Of a stretch of DNA of 64,000 nucleotides, positions 50,841 through 63,192 are shown one piece after another. How positions within the stretch are numbered: position 1 is the stretch's first letter; the number at the start of each line of letters is the position of its first letter. The stretch lies in the NCBI RefSeq assembly GCF_008831285.2, contig NC_045147.1, positions 19,658,581-19,722,580 on the forward strand. Reading direction: 5' to 3'. Origin of the DNA: Nymphaea colorata (Eukaryota; Streptophyta; Magnoliopsida; Nymphaeales; Nymphaeaceae). The notes below the pieces were generated by a model. It searched no databases. It saw only the letters and a list, made by a program, of their open reading frames with translations, and was not told where the DNA came from. Both the position numbers and the translations under genes were made by a program.

Positions 50841-50880
50841 CGGAAAAAAGTCGGACCTCCTCAGGTTTGACTTTTTTCCG
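50841..50880. repeat. 12-bp perfect inverted repeat (hairpin)
   Basis: The arm cggaaaaaagtc (50841-50852) is followed after 16 bases by its exact reverse complement gacttttttccg (50869-50880). Confidence 0.85.
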
Positions 50881-51570
50881 CGTTAACTTTTCCTTTGCCG
50901 TATAATTTTTGCGGGTTAACTTTTAAGCGTTTGATGCACTCACCACCAATCTGTCTAAATTTCCCTTCATCGTACACTTTTCAACCGATGCACAGGACGG
51001 TGCATCAAACAGGGCCTAAAGGAAGGGATAGAGTGATTAATATTTTTTTTTTTGTTTTTTTGAAAAAAAATCTCAAACCGGGTGAGGTGACTTGAATATG
51101 AGCAAGGGTGGCACTCATGCAAGCAACTCTAACCAATGAATGATCGCTTACTACCCAATAGCCAAATTGACGTGCCAATGTTTTTTGGGCTGAGAAAAGG
51201 CAGTCATCAACATGGGCAGAATCATAAATTTTTCATCAGAAAGGTTGAATTAAAGTTTTTAAATTTTGACTAGAATCGAAATATTATTTTTCAAATAACA
51301 AGTATAATTTTCTAAACTTAACATGTATTTTTTTTTAAATGAGGTGAGGCCAGGGCCCATGCGCACTCTACGTTGGTTGTACCCCTGATCATCCATCACT
51401 TTAATTTTTTTTTAAAAAAGAGACCTACTAATCTCATGTTCTTTTTTAACAGGAGCCACATATAGTTTGAATATGACCATAAAAAGTGATTTGTTTAAAG
51501 TGAAAAGAAAAGAAAGTCTAGTCCTAATGAGTGTAGCACAACTCATAGTTACTATCACAACTTTTTTAAA

Positions 51571-51790
51571 ATATAAAAGTTTTCCAAGTATGTTTTATGA
51601 ACCTCAGTGGATATAAAAGATTTCGAAATATGCTTTTATGAACCTCAGTGGATATAAAAGATTTCGAACTATGTTTTTATGAACCTTAATGGATATAAAA
51701 GATTTTGAAGTATGTTTTTATGAACCTCAGTGGATATAGAACATCTCGAAGTAAAGATCTCGAAGTATGTTTTTATGAATCTCAGTGGAA
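51571..51790 (+). repeat. 41-bp tandem repeat, about five copies
   Basis: The landmark tatgaaccTcagtggatata recurs with starts at 51596, 51637, 51678 and 51719, exactly 41 bp apart. It recurs once more at 51774, where a 14-bp duplication (gtaaagatctcgaa) lengthens the interval to 55 bp. The copies differ at few positions, so the array is fairly young. Confidence 0.9.
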
Positions 51791-54743
51791 AGGAACACAT
51801 TAAGAAAAGCTACAGCCTGAAAAAAACTATTAACCCTTAAACAAAAACCCAGAAATTAAAAAGAACCCAAACAGCCGTGCAAGCTCCAAAGTTTACTATG
51901 GCTTTTTTTTTTATATGCAAGCACGCCTCTCTTGGTGAAGGTTATGTGGTTTGAATGGCCTTCCCCTCTAAACAAATTAAATGGTATTCCACACTTTATT
52001 GTCTTCTCGTGGTGGTATGGACTTGTTGAAAGTATTAAAATAATCAATATAATTTTTTAATATGCATGGTTTTTTCAAAACGAAAGGCCAACATCATCCA
52101 GTCCAAGACCCGGCCGGCCATTTATAAAATTCAGTTAAGCGGCCCGGGATGAGAATGAGATGAGCCTGGCCCGTAAGTTTGTGTCAGGACTCAACAGCTG
52201 CTCGAGGGAAGACTATGGCCGACGGCATCCGACCAAGCGGCAACTGCAAGCGACGACCCGGCGAGGGCAGTCAGAGTCCAGTAGGGTTCGGCAGGGAGGC
52301 AAGTGCGAGCTTGCAAGGGGCGACGTCCGGCAGAGAGGCAACCATGAAGAGCATCAGGCAAGCAGGCCGAGGAAGTATAAGTGGAGGGCATTAGACAGGT
52401 CGGTCGGCATCCGGCAGGGGGGCAGCCGTGTTGGGGCTACTGTCGTCAGCACAACACAAGCGGAGCTAAAATTTTTTTTAGGGGCGGGCCAAATGAGAGT
52501 TGGGTTTATTAGGTTGGATTTGGTTAGGATCAAACTGAACTTACATTCAAAAAATACATAGAACCAAAAAAAAAAATTCAATTTTTATATTGTAATTTTT
52601 TTTTTTCATTTGGGCATTGGGCGACGTATCTAATACTCAGTCCGGTCTGGCTCGGGCCTGGGTTCGAAAATTGCATTAATAACAAATAAGAAATTTCATA
52701 TTTGTAGCTTGGTAATCTCCTATTTATTCTCCCCTTTATTTCAGCTTCACTATATCCCCGCCATTCCTTGTGATAACATTGTTCCTTGTTGCAACAAATT
52801 GCTGCTCTCCATTCTTCTTCTACACCACCTTGATCCCTAATAGCTTTATAAAATTTTCGAGCTCGCAATTTTTTCAATCGCAGCAGGTCTGCATGGCTAT
52901 TGAGGTTGATGCTTTGGGTCAGTAATCTGTTGAGATTGGGAGAACTGTTTAGTGGAGCATACTGGCCTCTCGTCAAATTATCTGCAAATCAGAAAATTAA
53001 GGCAGTATTTTCTTGCGCCGCTTATTAACTATTCTAAATTCAACAATATAATTAAACACTACGCATAATCATGCAATGTCTCTTACAAAGGACATTGTGT
53101 GATTTGAATGTGTTGCAAGAACATATGATCCAAGAACACAATATTCTTTTTATCAGCTGCCCCTACCCCTATATGCACGTTAATACTTGCATTTGATCAC
53201 AATTTGAAGTATGTCGAGATCTTACCACTTGGTACCAACACAATTCTGAACCCTAAAGATAATGAAAGTGATTAATCATTCTGTTCACTTGAAATTGAAC
53301 ACATAGCCTCCTTGAAAATAAAAGGCTAAACTCCAAATTCCACACTCCTTGCTAAGTGTAGGAAGTCTGGACCTCCAAGAAGGCAGCTTTTTCTAGCAGC
53401 TAAAAACTCAAAAAACTCGGCAACTTGACACTTCAACCACCTAAATAAGTGAAAATGTCACTCCCAAGAAAAAAAAGTGTTGGAGCCATAAATTTAAGTG
53501 AGAGAAAGGCACATGTTGTACATTACATTCGTAATTGAAGATAGGCACATGGGTCACCTTTATATTTATATAAAGCCTTTTATTTTTTGGCATGTCATAC
53601 AGTTGTGCCCCTTGGCTTATAGTTATATGTTGTTGGATATAAATACATGTGGAAGTTTAGTTTCTTGAGTCGTTTGTAATAAAATTAATAAATAAGAATG
53701 GGTACAGTTGCAGGTTCGAGTATTTTGAATGTGTAGAAATTTATGTTCAGAACTTGGTAGATTTAAGAAAAAAGACCCATTAAAGTGCCAATATGACAAG
53801 CTAGCCTTAGATAAAAATGCATCTCACGAAATGTATTTTCGTTATGACTTTCAATTTCCTTCGACTCGAAGATCGTACCCTTGGATACAACTTTTTGAAA
53901 TTTTTATTATGGGACCACGGGTTTCTGGAAACTAGCAAAAAGGGGCCTACCTATCTGCCAGCAAACCTTATGTGAGCGCCTAATGGAATTTTATCTTCTT
54001 TTCTTCCCAATAAATGTTTCACTTGCTAAAGAAAATACGGAAGTGCAAGCACAAGAAAGTAACGGAGTTTTTGCAAGACGATGGACGTTAATCTGAGACA
54101 ACCTTGTGGCAGTTTCTGGAGAGGTTTATGCATTAAAAGGAAAATCTCAGAAATAAGGGGTCGTTTCTGAGATTATCGGTCCATGTCCAAATCGAAAAAG
54201 GGTCTGATTAGCAGCAACCAAATCTAAATTAGAAAATTATGTGATAGTATTGAATTTGATAAGAAGCAAAAAAAACATGAATTTTTATGAGTAAAAATTA
54301 TATCCAGAGCAGATTTTGTTCCAGATCCCAACCAAATCCGATAAGAAGAAACCGATCTGAATCTGGGAATTTTTATCGTCCAACTTATCAAACGCGAATC
54401 CGATCTCAGGTAGACTGAGAATTTATTTTAAAGATCGGAGTGTGAGAACGACAGGTCAGATCTATTCCACCCCTCAACCAATACTTGAAGAACGACACAT
54501 ACCTTTCTGTTAATCATAGATTCGATAGGCGGCTACCATAATTATTTCCGTTCTCATCCGTAACTTCCACTTTACTGGGATAACCTTCTTTATTTTTTCT
54601 TCCATAAGTTTTTTTTACTCAGCGTTACTCCACATATGACCTCTCGTTTTCATCTTCTCAGATCCTGAAGTTGGGTCATTTTCACTGCATCGCCTGCAGC
54701 AATGCATGTGCTTTGAATCCAAAAGAGAAAAACAAATGCAAAT

Positions 54744-54747
54744 CTCC

Positions 54748-54820
<73 letters not shown>

Positions 54821-54823
54821 CAC
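54744..54823. repeat. (CT)n(TA)n(CA)n compound microsatellite
   Basis: About 26 bp of CT repeats, 42 bp of TA repeats and a short ACACAC run follow each other without a gap. Confidence 0.95.
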
Positions 54824-57800
54824 CGTATGAACATGTAATTCTTGACAGGAAAAATGGACATCCTTTTTTAGCAACTTGTCCTCACCACCGATTTCAATTT
54901 TAATTTTCGTAAGGTGACTAGTTTTCGCTTAGTTACAAGCACATTAAGTAAGAAAACTGGTATTAGTAAAAAGACAAAAATAAAAAAAAGGGAAACCTGA
55001 ACGAAGTTCGCTATTATACACAAAATTTTAAATTTTTTCCCAAGTAGAGAAACTTTATTTTATATGCGGGTCCAGACCACTTGCAAATATATTTAACATT
55101 ACATTTCGTGCAAGTTAGTGGCCCAACTGCTCAAAGTTAGAAGAAACGACTGATAAATTCCAACTGACACACAGCCTCCTTTCAACCACCTACCGATTTC
55201 TATACAATGACTAAATCACCGATTTCTTTAAATGCATCATCTGAAAACTGAGCATTCAGCAAAGAGAAAATATGGGAAACGAACATGCTACCACCCCACC
55301 TGCTTTTATGTATAAAGAACTTGAAATCACTAAAATCCTAAGCAACTACTTCTAGCATTTCTTTTAGGATTTCGGGTGAGTTCAAGAAAATCCCATCACC
55401 TCCAAGTGGGTGTGTCAAACGCCCCTCATGGCGATCAATGAGATCTAGAAATAGTTTGTGCTTAACGATATCTATGTTCCTTTGAGAACATCGTCTTTCA
55501 ACTTGACTTGACTCCTAATGTTAATTCCTTTTGGCAATTAAAGGTTAAGGAGGCCTTTCCTCCCTGCGAATTTTGACTCCTAATACTACACAGTGAATTG
55601 AGAAAACACGTTCAGACCTAGGCTAGTCAAGCATAATCTATGTTAACTCTAAGCGGCGGCTGTTGATGTTGGTGCTGGTGCTGGTGCTTCTCCGACACAG
55701 TATGTCCGATGCAGTCAGTTGAATCGGACCAAAAATGACAAATTTTAAATGCAAATTTGACTAAACTAGCTCTAATACAAAAATCTTGGATGTAAATATA
55801 AATATATAAAACTACTAAACACTTAAATAACCATATAACAAATGGCATATCCATATATATATTATCACCACATCCGCACCTAAGTTTTTTTAGTTACCAC
55901 ACCCACACCAACACCCATGTGACGACATAGAGCATAATAGTTGAATTGAGGTGGAACCCAGTCCAGAAATTGACAAAGAACCCGTATCAGATTCGATCCA
56001 TTAGCAACTCTATCTGGAATATTGTTCTGGCAACAGGTGACACAGCATTTTCCAGCCAAAATTATCAGATCCGATCTCACGGGCGTGTTCACATGGCATA
56101 GACCAAAACCAACGGCAGAAATGAAAATTTCACAAGAACCAATCAGGACGACGTCAGTATACAGGTTCCAAGTGGATCATAGCGGGACGGCTTCTGCCCT
56201 GACATGCATCAACCATGTCCTTTTCAAACTCCACTATTGTGGCGACCTCAGCGAAGAAAAATAATGTGAGACTGCCATCTTCGTTGGGTCATTCATCTCG
56301 TGAATTCAGTCAGAAATTCTCAGGAACATGGGTAATTATATAAAATGAGATAAAATATTAAAAGATTTCAGATCTACAGTAAAACGGTTTTCTCTATGTT
56401 TGGTGAAGGGGCAGATAAACATTGCATGAAATTTAGAATAGTTATTCCGGTGAATAACAGAGTTTACAGAGAGCATGTTTTGAGTGCCAAGGAAGGAAGG
56501 CACTGCTTCGAACGACTTCAATATTGGAAAATAAGCAATTGGGTAGAGAATTCCATGGAAACCGAAAACCAAGCATTTCATCGAGCTGAAGGAAACTGGA
56601 TTGCTTCGAGGGTGCATGGAAAGCTAGATCATCTAGGAGATGGCCCATGTGCAGTCACGAGATAGTTGAAGCAAAATTTGAAGCGGGAATCAGAAAAGGA
56701 TTGTCCTGTTCTTCGTCCTTCTCACCAGTAGCATCTGTGTTGCCCTCATTCAATTCCCTCGTTACAAAGATATTCCTCTCCCGTATTCCTGCCTATCTCC
56801 AAAACCTGCCTACTGGCATTTCTTGGAAACTTGGCTATTTTGTCATGAGATCCTTTGGAAATCGAGAGAGGAAAAAAAATACCTATCTTGAAACCATTAT
56901 GATCTTTGTGGCATTAACATCATGTTATTAATGCAACATTAATTTATTTAATGTAAGCTAATATTGCTTACTTTTCTAGTATGTTTCTATATTTTCCTTT
57001 GAAACTTGTCCTGTTGAGAACGACAAAACTATGGTTGCCAATCACCATTGAATCAACAGTAAAAATCTGGTGACAGGGGCTTTCCTTCACACGGATCTAT
57101 CAAGAGGTGAAATTCTCTTTTTCTGTTTCTATTCGACTCCTTGGAGGGAAGCAACAGTATGGTAAAATGGAATGCGTTTTCCAGTGCAGTCACCTAAACA
57201 GGAACCAATAATGCGTTTGTCTATCTTTCATCCCCAATAATCAGGAGCAAAGCAGGCATTCAAGTGTTACTAGTTGATGCAATGGCGGTCCCTTTTCTTG
57301 ATAAGGACATGAGTTATCGCAATTACCTACCTTCCTTACATAAAGCCACAAATAGTGCCGCAGTAAGGAAAAACCATCATTTTCTGATTTTCTCTCCTCA
57401 TCCATCTCTGTCCCGACTATAGAAGATAACCAAAAGTAAAGACAACTACAAGATCTAAACAAACTCGCACACGAACTGAAAGGAAGTTGCGCAGAAACTA
57501 TTTCAACCACCACATAGGAGAGAAAGAAAAATAGGGCAGATAATGAAGAGAAGTTTGTCTTTCTTTTGTATTTCTCCTAGCTTGAAGCTGAAAATTCCAC
57601 GCAAGGAATAAACAAACCAATAACAAGAGAAATGGGCACCCTGTTCTCCGATTCCATTTCTTGCACCAAAGGGGAAAAAGAAAAAGAAAAGCTAAGAAAA
57701 GAGCAAAATTTTCATTAAAATCTATCTGTGACGGGGTGTAACAATCATTTCTTCTGTTCATAAACAACGGTGGTGATTCTTCCTTTCCTGTTTCATCTCA

Positions 57801-57824
57801 AAAAGAAAGATCCACACAGATTAG

Positions 57825-58550
57825 TTAGGAGCAACAAGAGGGGCACCTCATCAATCCGTTCTCGTTGCAGATGGAGCATGATCTGAACCCTCCCTTCTCG
57901 CTGTAGCACTTGTGGCTGCCGTCGCACTCGTAGCAGAGGACGAACCTCAGCCCCCCGCAGCACTCGCAGAGGTCGGTGGCCTCCGGCAGGCCCTCGAGGT
58001 ACCGCTTGAGCTCGCCGGATTCGTGCAGCTGCCGGATCTCCTCCGCGCCTCCCATGTACCTCCCGCCGATGAACACCCTCGGAAGGCTGAGCCGCCTCCC
58101 CAGTATCGTCTCCAGCTCCCTCAGGAACCCGGCGTCCATCGAGAGGTCTCGCTCATCGATCGGGACTCGGAAGCCCTTCAGAATGAATCGGACGGCCCGG
58201 CAATCCTCGAAGGTCTTCCTCACGACCCTCAGGCTCGTGAAGTAGAGGACGATCTTCTTCTCCGACCCCTTTGGAGCGTCCGGGTGGAGACCCCATCTCT
58301 CCAAACCGATGGCTTCGCCGTGTTCGCTTGCATCGTCTTCAGATTTTAGGACACCAGAGGCCGGGAGGGAGTCGCAGCGGAGCAGAGAGGCAGAGATTCG
58401 AAGTGGGGAGGAGTCGATGCGGCGGAGGAGGGAGCCCTTGCGGGGGGCCTCGCCTTCGCAGAGGACCTGGACGTCTTTGAAGGAGGAGAAACAGAAGGAT
58501 GTGTTTGGCTGTAATCTCCGTCGACCGGATTTTCCCCACGGCGACCACAT
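57825..58550 (-). CDS. Glutaredoxin-domain protein with C-terminal cysteine-rich zinc-binding region
   Basis: Intronless, 241 residues. The N-terminus MWSPWGKSGRR and 'FSSFKDVQVLCEGE' mark the land-plant GRX family that includes Arabidopsis At5g39865. Residues about 98-185 form the glutaredoxin fold (KKIVLYFTSLRVVRKTFEDCRAVRFIL ... LPRVFIGGRYMGGAEEIRQLHESGEL). As usual in this family, the canonical CPYC site is replaced by T-S-L-R with a later Cys (FEDC, residue 117), so classical dithiol activity is doubtful. Residues 195-240 carry four C-x-x-C pairs (CECC, CYEC, CSIC, CPSC), resembling a DnaJ-type zinc-binding module. A role in redox signalling or iron-sulfur handling is an inference; the true substrate is unknown. 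Confidence 0.93.
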   Translation of the reverse strand: MWSPWGKSGRRRLQPNTSFCFSSFKDVQVLCEGEAPRKGSLLRRIDSSPLRISASLLRCDSLPASGVLKSEDDASEHGEAIGLERWGLHPDAPKGSEKKIVLYFTSLRVVRKTFEDCRAVRFILKGFRVPIDERDLSMDAGFLRELETILGRRLSLPRVFIGGRYMGGAEEIRQLHESGELKRYLEGLPEATDLCECCGGLRFVLCYECDGSHKCYSEKGGFRSCSICNENGLMRCPSCCS

Positions 58551-58778
58551 TGAGGGATCTGATGAAGTCTCAGATAAACCAAAAGAAGCTGAAAGGGTGG
58601 GTAGACGAAGAAAGAGAAATCGCTATGACGCTTCAAGCAAGACTCTCTCTCTCTTCCTCTCTCTCTCCCCCTCCTCACAAAGGATGAGAAGAACCGACTG
58701 GCAGAACAGGAAAGGCGGAGAAGGGTTTGGAGGGAGAGGGGTTGGCTTGTTGCCTCCTCTTTTTTAGCTGGGCAATGG

Positions 58779-58785
58779 TTTATAG
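58779..58785 (-). promoter_or_regulatory. Candidate TATA box of the glutaredoxin-like gene
   Basis: The minus strand reads ctataaa about 230 bp upstream of the ATG. Between it and the ATG lies a TC-rich stretch on the plus strand (about 58640-58675), giving a GA-rich leader. Confidence 0.4.
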
Positions 58786-61280
58786 AAAGAGGAAAAATAT
58801 AGAAACAGGGGAATGGGGATGTGGGAATTGTTTCTTTCGCCTCTCTCTCTATCTGTATTTGCGTGGGCACTCTCTCTTCTGGAGGAACTGGAAAAGCGGG
58901 TGTTTGCTTTTGGCTTTTCTCTCTCTCCCCACCTCCCTTCCTCTCTCTTTCTCTCTCTAGATTGTTGGTGTGATTTATGATGGTGAGCGATAGGTGCTTC
59001 AGATTTACTGTCTTTTTCTTAAAGCCACCCTTTCACTTTGCAGCTTAGTGAAAGACGGTGTCTTATTTTGTTGACACAGTCAATCTGGCAATCCTTATCT
59101 ATTTTCCTTCGCCTTCTTCCAGCTTTCTTCTTTGGCAAGTCTGCAGAAGCAAGAAATGCACAAGAATCCACTCTTAAAATTTAGGGCTTCTGCCGTCATC
59201 GTGTGTTGTTTCAATTTTAAATTGGTGCTTTTCCATAAGGCTAGCTGTTTGTTTCCCTTGGACGGAATTTTTTTTTTTAAAAAGACGATTGCAGGTTTTT
59301 ATCTAAAAAAAATAAGAGAATGCCATCGTTTTCAAACCTCTCATTAAATATATGGATGTTATAATTGAGGCATTTCAATTTTCAAAGGCTAGCTGGAGTT
59401 GGGCTGCCTCACAGGGGTTCATTTATTTAAGTATTGATGAGATGAGGATGAACTCAAACTACCCATTCATTGTCAATATATATAATTAGATTATGAACCA
59501 ACCGCCGGTGAAAATGAGTTGAATGTCTTACGAAAGAAAAACATATGCAATTTGAGTTTGAGGCCCCAATTACTGACACACGAAGCCTAATCCAGCTTTC
59601 ATTGATTCTAGACTAACCGTTATGCAGATTGAAGGCGTCGTTCTAACCTAATGAAATGGCTAAAATATGTGATGTTGATCAGAGACAGTTGATAACTCAC
59701 CAAACTTCAATTGCTGAGAACATGCTTGCTTGCTTGTCCCTATGCGAGAAAAAGGACCGAGAAACTGTCTCCTGTTTTTATAATATAAAGTTCGAAAACC
59801 CAATAAAAGTATTCACTTCCCTTTAGGTGCACATGAGGGCGCCTTAAATATTAGACGACTTTTCCATTTGGATCTTTTTCTTTAAAGAAAGAGAGCTTAG
59901 AGGCTTTGCCATATATTTGTCTTCGTCTCTAAAGGCACCAACATATCTATCCATCTGCAAGACTTCAAACTAGTAGATCCCACAGGTTAACACATCTCCT
60001 TCTTATTAGGTATGAGAGGGGAAACGATCATGACTTTAGGTCCCACCACTGACATCCACTCTCTCTACATAATATATATGTTATACATGTAACAACAAAA
60101 AGATTATGTGGTCCATTTCAAGCACAGCCACCTTTCTTTGGGGGCTTATGAAAGACATAATTTGCATAAATTATTGCTAGAGAGTCAATAATCATGGTGG
60201 TCCTACAGCAATTGTATATTCTGATAACTTACAACATTGCTTTTTCTGCCCTCAAACTTATCTGCCACAGTTGCTTTCGGTTTCAGTCACTGAACTTCCG
60301 TAGCAGATCTCGCGGAGTTCAGTTCTTAAGCACAATTTTATTAAATTGGTGTCGACGAAGCCCTTTTTCGCTCATGAAAATTTATACTTTTAAGGAAAAA
60401 ACATGAGCTGTTTTGTTTCTTTTCTTCAATTCGAGTTATGTGAAAGCAATTACAGAAGGATCTATAATGCTCGCAAGATGGGCTGCACTCGTACAGCCTG
60501 TTGGTGAAAATGATTACGGGGAGGTGAATTCATTATCCTATTGTTGGTGGTGGTGGTAGATCTAATCGTTAGGTTGGTAGAAATGACCGAGCATTTGTCC
60601 AAAAGAGGTTTCTAGAAAATTGGTCATGATGGCACGTGCTTCTGCACAGTTCTGTTCGCAGAAAAGAGAGAAAGAAGACAAGAAAGAGGCTGATCCAAGA
60701 AAAATTTTGTACCTTCTTACTTTTGATCAGCAAGCTCGGGTTACAGTGAATAGAGATCATGAGCTTCGTGTACTGAATTCTGCACTCTGCTTTAAGCACT
60801 TCAAATTCCAAGCTAAATGGATGGAGCCCTTGTAGTCAACCAAAGCAAGTTGTATACGCAACCTATTATAAAAATCCAGTACATGCTAATACATTAATGC
60901 TGACATTCTAAAGGAATGATAGATATTCCATGTGATTATTTCGTGAAATTTTTGCAGCCTCCATGAGTTGGAGGATTTCATCTACAGAGTGGTAGGATAC
61001 AAGAATTTCACAGTTTTTCTTCTTTGAAGTGGTAACTGCTGTTCGGAACTCTTTGGATTTTACTTATGTGAGTAGGTTTTTGAAAAATTTATAAACAAAA
61101 CAAGCTAAAAGCCAAAGTATATACAGTCCGCAAAATGTAAGTAAGCTTCATGGGACTATATAATCAACAATGGTCCAACAAGGCTTTCGATTAATACATG
61201 TCAGAGTGCTAATAAATGTACAAATGGAACTTAGCCATTATGTGAAGCCGTAGAGTTAAGTAACCGATAAATAATTATGC

Positions 61281-61281
61281 A

Positions 61282-61312
<31 letters not shown>

Positions 61313-61328
61313 ACATATATATATATAT
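61281..61328. repeat. (CA)n(TA)n microsatellite
   Basis: About 27 bp of AC repeats, a short interruption (aaacaac), then TA repeats. Confidence 0.9.
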
Positions 61329-62289
61329 CAGGGATAGACTATGGGTAGCAATTTGTGAAGCTGCAAAGAATAGTTAAACGTTGAGTAATATGTCACCCGT
61401 TGATTGCAAATTAAGGAAAACTATGGACCTGCCAGCAGAAGAACGTGGACGAGAAAATGGCAGATAAAAACTATATTCAAGCATATCTATCAGTCTTTTT
61501 TCCCTCTCTTTAACCAATTAATTGTACATGAAAAACTATATTCAAATATAAGAAGGCTGTTTGCTATTCAAATTGAAAACTGATACAACTTGATCAGAGA
61601 ACTTTCTTAAAAAGTATGTCGATACATCAGATACAGTGCTTTTCATCTGTACTACTTAAAGAATCTGAGAAGGACATTAATAATCGAAAAAATATTGCAG
61701 AGTCATGAGAAAAGCTTGTTTTTTAAACTTCAAGTCACTTCTCACTTGATATTTTTCTAGTGATGCAGGCCAATCTGGACCTGCAATGTTGCTGTTTTAA
61801 TGGTGAAGTGGATGCTGCAGTCTGGTGAACAACAAAAGCAAACTTTTGTGTAATACTCATTCCTTCATTTTCTGTCAATAAAAGGCTTGGGGAGACTTTT
61901 TCCCTGAAATTTGCACAAGGCAAACTCGACTAGCCTAATTGAACTTGGCAGAAGCTCAATTACAATAAAAAATGAGATTAACTTGCCTATTTTTGTGCTT
62001 TTGTGCTTGGTTGAGAAGCTTGGCTAAGAAACATTATTCTATATTTTTCTGAACTTTTACGTTCAAATATTGGCAGGGGTTTCTTTCTCTGCTTTCCAAC
62101 AACATGTACACGTCCTATTCTGGGAAATCGAGCTGAGCTTGAGCTTCGGTAATCTGTACCCAAGCTTCAGCTTCTTCAGCTCAAGCCTAGCGTTTCTCTA
62201 GTCGACTCAAGTTTGAGCAGTCTAATGTCAGTTTCACACAAGCTCACGTGAAAACTTAGCTGTGTTAAAATTTTCCAGAATTACAGCAC

Positions 62290-62530
62290 TAAGGGGTTGT
62301 TTTTGAAATATGAACACTCTTATCACGAGTTTGTCTTCAAGATTGGAGCAGATTAATGAAACGCTAGAATGATTGGAGCAAATTTATGGATCGTTAATCA
62401 GAACTAGTACTGTTCATGGTTGGAGCAGATTTATAGACCACCAAACATGTATACTTTTATTTGGGGCAAATTCATGGAACACTAACATTAGTGTTCATGT
62501 TCATGCTGTAGAAATGATCCATACTAGGCT
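62290..62530. repeat. Degraded fold-back element related to those at 17690-18064
   Basis: The stretch begins aaggggttgtttttgaaat and contains gggg.caaattcatggaacactaacattagtgttcat. This resembles ggcagaatcatggaacactgacagtgttt near 17711. Related phrases (ttggagcagatt.atg) occur three times within it. It is probably a member of the same non-autonomous family. Confidence 0.45.
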
Positions 62531-63045
62531 GCTACAAAAGTTTTTTTTTTCACAAAACACGTTTGTTTTGTATATTTTGAACCTCCTAAGTCAAAGATGG
62601 TTGTGCCTATTAAGATGAAGAGAAAAAACTAAGAAATGGGCATCACAAGTGTTATACGTCTAAAGTCTATCTGAAAAAAGTTAAGCGGGGGACTAATGAA
62701 ATTGTTCAGAGAGGCAAAGTCTCTTTCAATCATTTTATCAATCGGTTGTTATGCACACCATATTTCCTATCCAGAACGGTCGTTGGTAGGAATTTGGCAA
62801 GGAGGCGGCATTGGTATGTCAGACTTTTTCTTTTTCTCCTTCTCTGAGGCTGAATGGTGAAGAACACAGAAAAGAAAATATACATACGTAGGCATAAGTG
62901 GAAGAGGGCACATATGTATTTTTTAAAATTTTATATAAAAGCTTAAATTTATTTTTCAAAATTTTTACATGGGTCGGAATAAAACTTTTAAAATGTGAAC
63001 ATTGAAATTTTTATTTTTCAAATAAGGGGGTGCTATAGTGACGCT

Positions 63046-63192
63046 CGAAAACCAGGTTTTGAAAGCAAAACCAAGTATTGGTTTCAAAACCCGGTTTTTT
63101 GAGTTTGAAGAAAACCCAGTTTTGACAAAAACTGGTTTTGTAAAATGATGTAAAGAACCTGATCCCCTTTAGTTTTTCAAAAACCAGGTTTT
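63046..63192. repeat. Cluster of short palindromes (AAAACCAGGTTTT type)
   Basis: Variants of aaaaccaggtttt occur about five times: near 63047, 63084, 63109, 63130 and 63178, some in the form aaaactggtttt or aaaacccggtttt. Together they give the region strong fold-back potential. Confidence 0.7.

Larger units (their letters stand above)
50305..51020. mobile_element. Putative ~0.7-kb non-autonomous terminal-inverted-repeat element
   Basis: The left end reads aggccttgtttgattgca and the reverse complement of the right end reads aggccctgtttgatgcac, a near-match over the first 14-15 bases. Inside are a 24-bp minisatellite, an (AG)n tract and a 12-bp perfect hairpin. No transposase frame is present. 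A truncated second copy of the left end (ctgcgtttgattgcaaggaag) lies at about 50219. I could not define a target duplication. Confidence 0.5.
48870..57824. other. 9-kb repeat-rich spacer between importin beta-1 and the glutaredoxin-like gene
   Basis: No host gene is recognised. The stretch holds a terminal-inverted-repeat element with an internal minisatellite (50305-51020), a 41-bp tandem array (about 51571-51790), and a short GC-rich block (52160-52480) unlike its surroundings. It also holds a (CT)n(TA)n(CA)n tract (54744-54823) and a GGTGCT-rich/ACACCC-rich pair near 55665-55915. The plus-strand frames at 56396-56665 and 56647-56931 have no recognisable product. About 57240-57824 is probably the glutaredoxin 3' region. 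Confidence 0.55.

Noticed and set aside
57912-58349. Plus-strand open frame of 145 codons opposite the glutaredoxin-like gene
   Set aside because: Antisense shadow of a GC-rich single-exon gene; the product has no recognisable domain.
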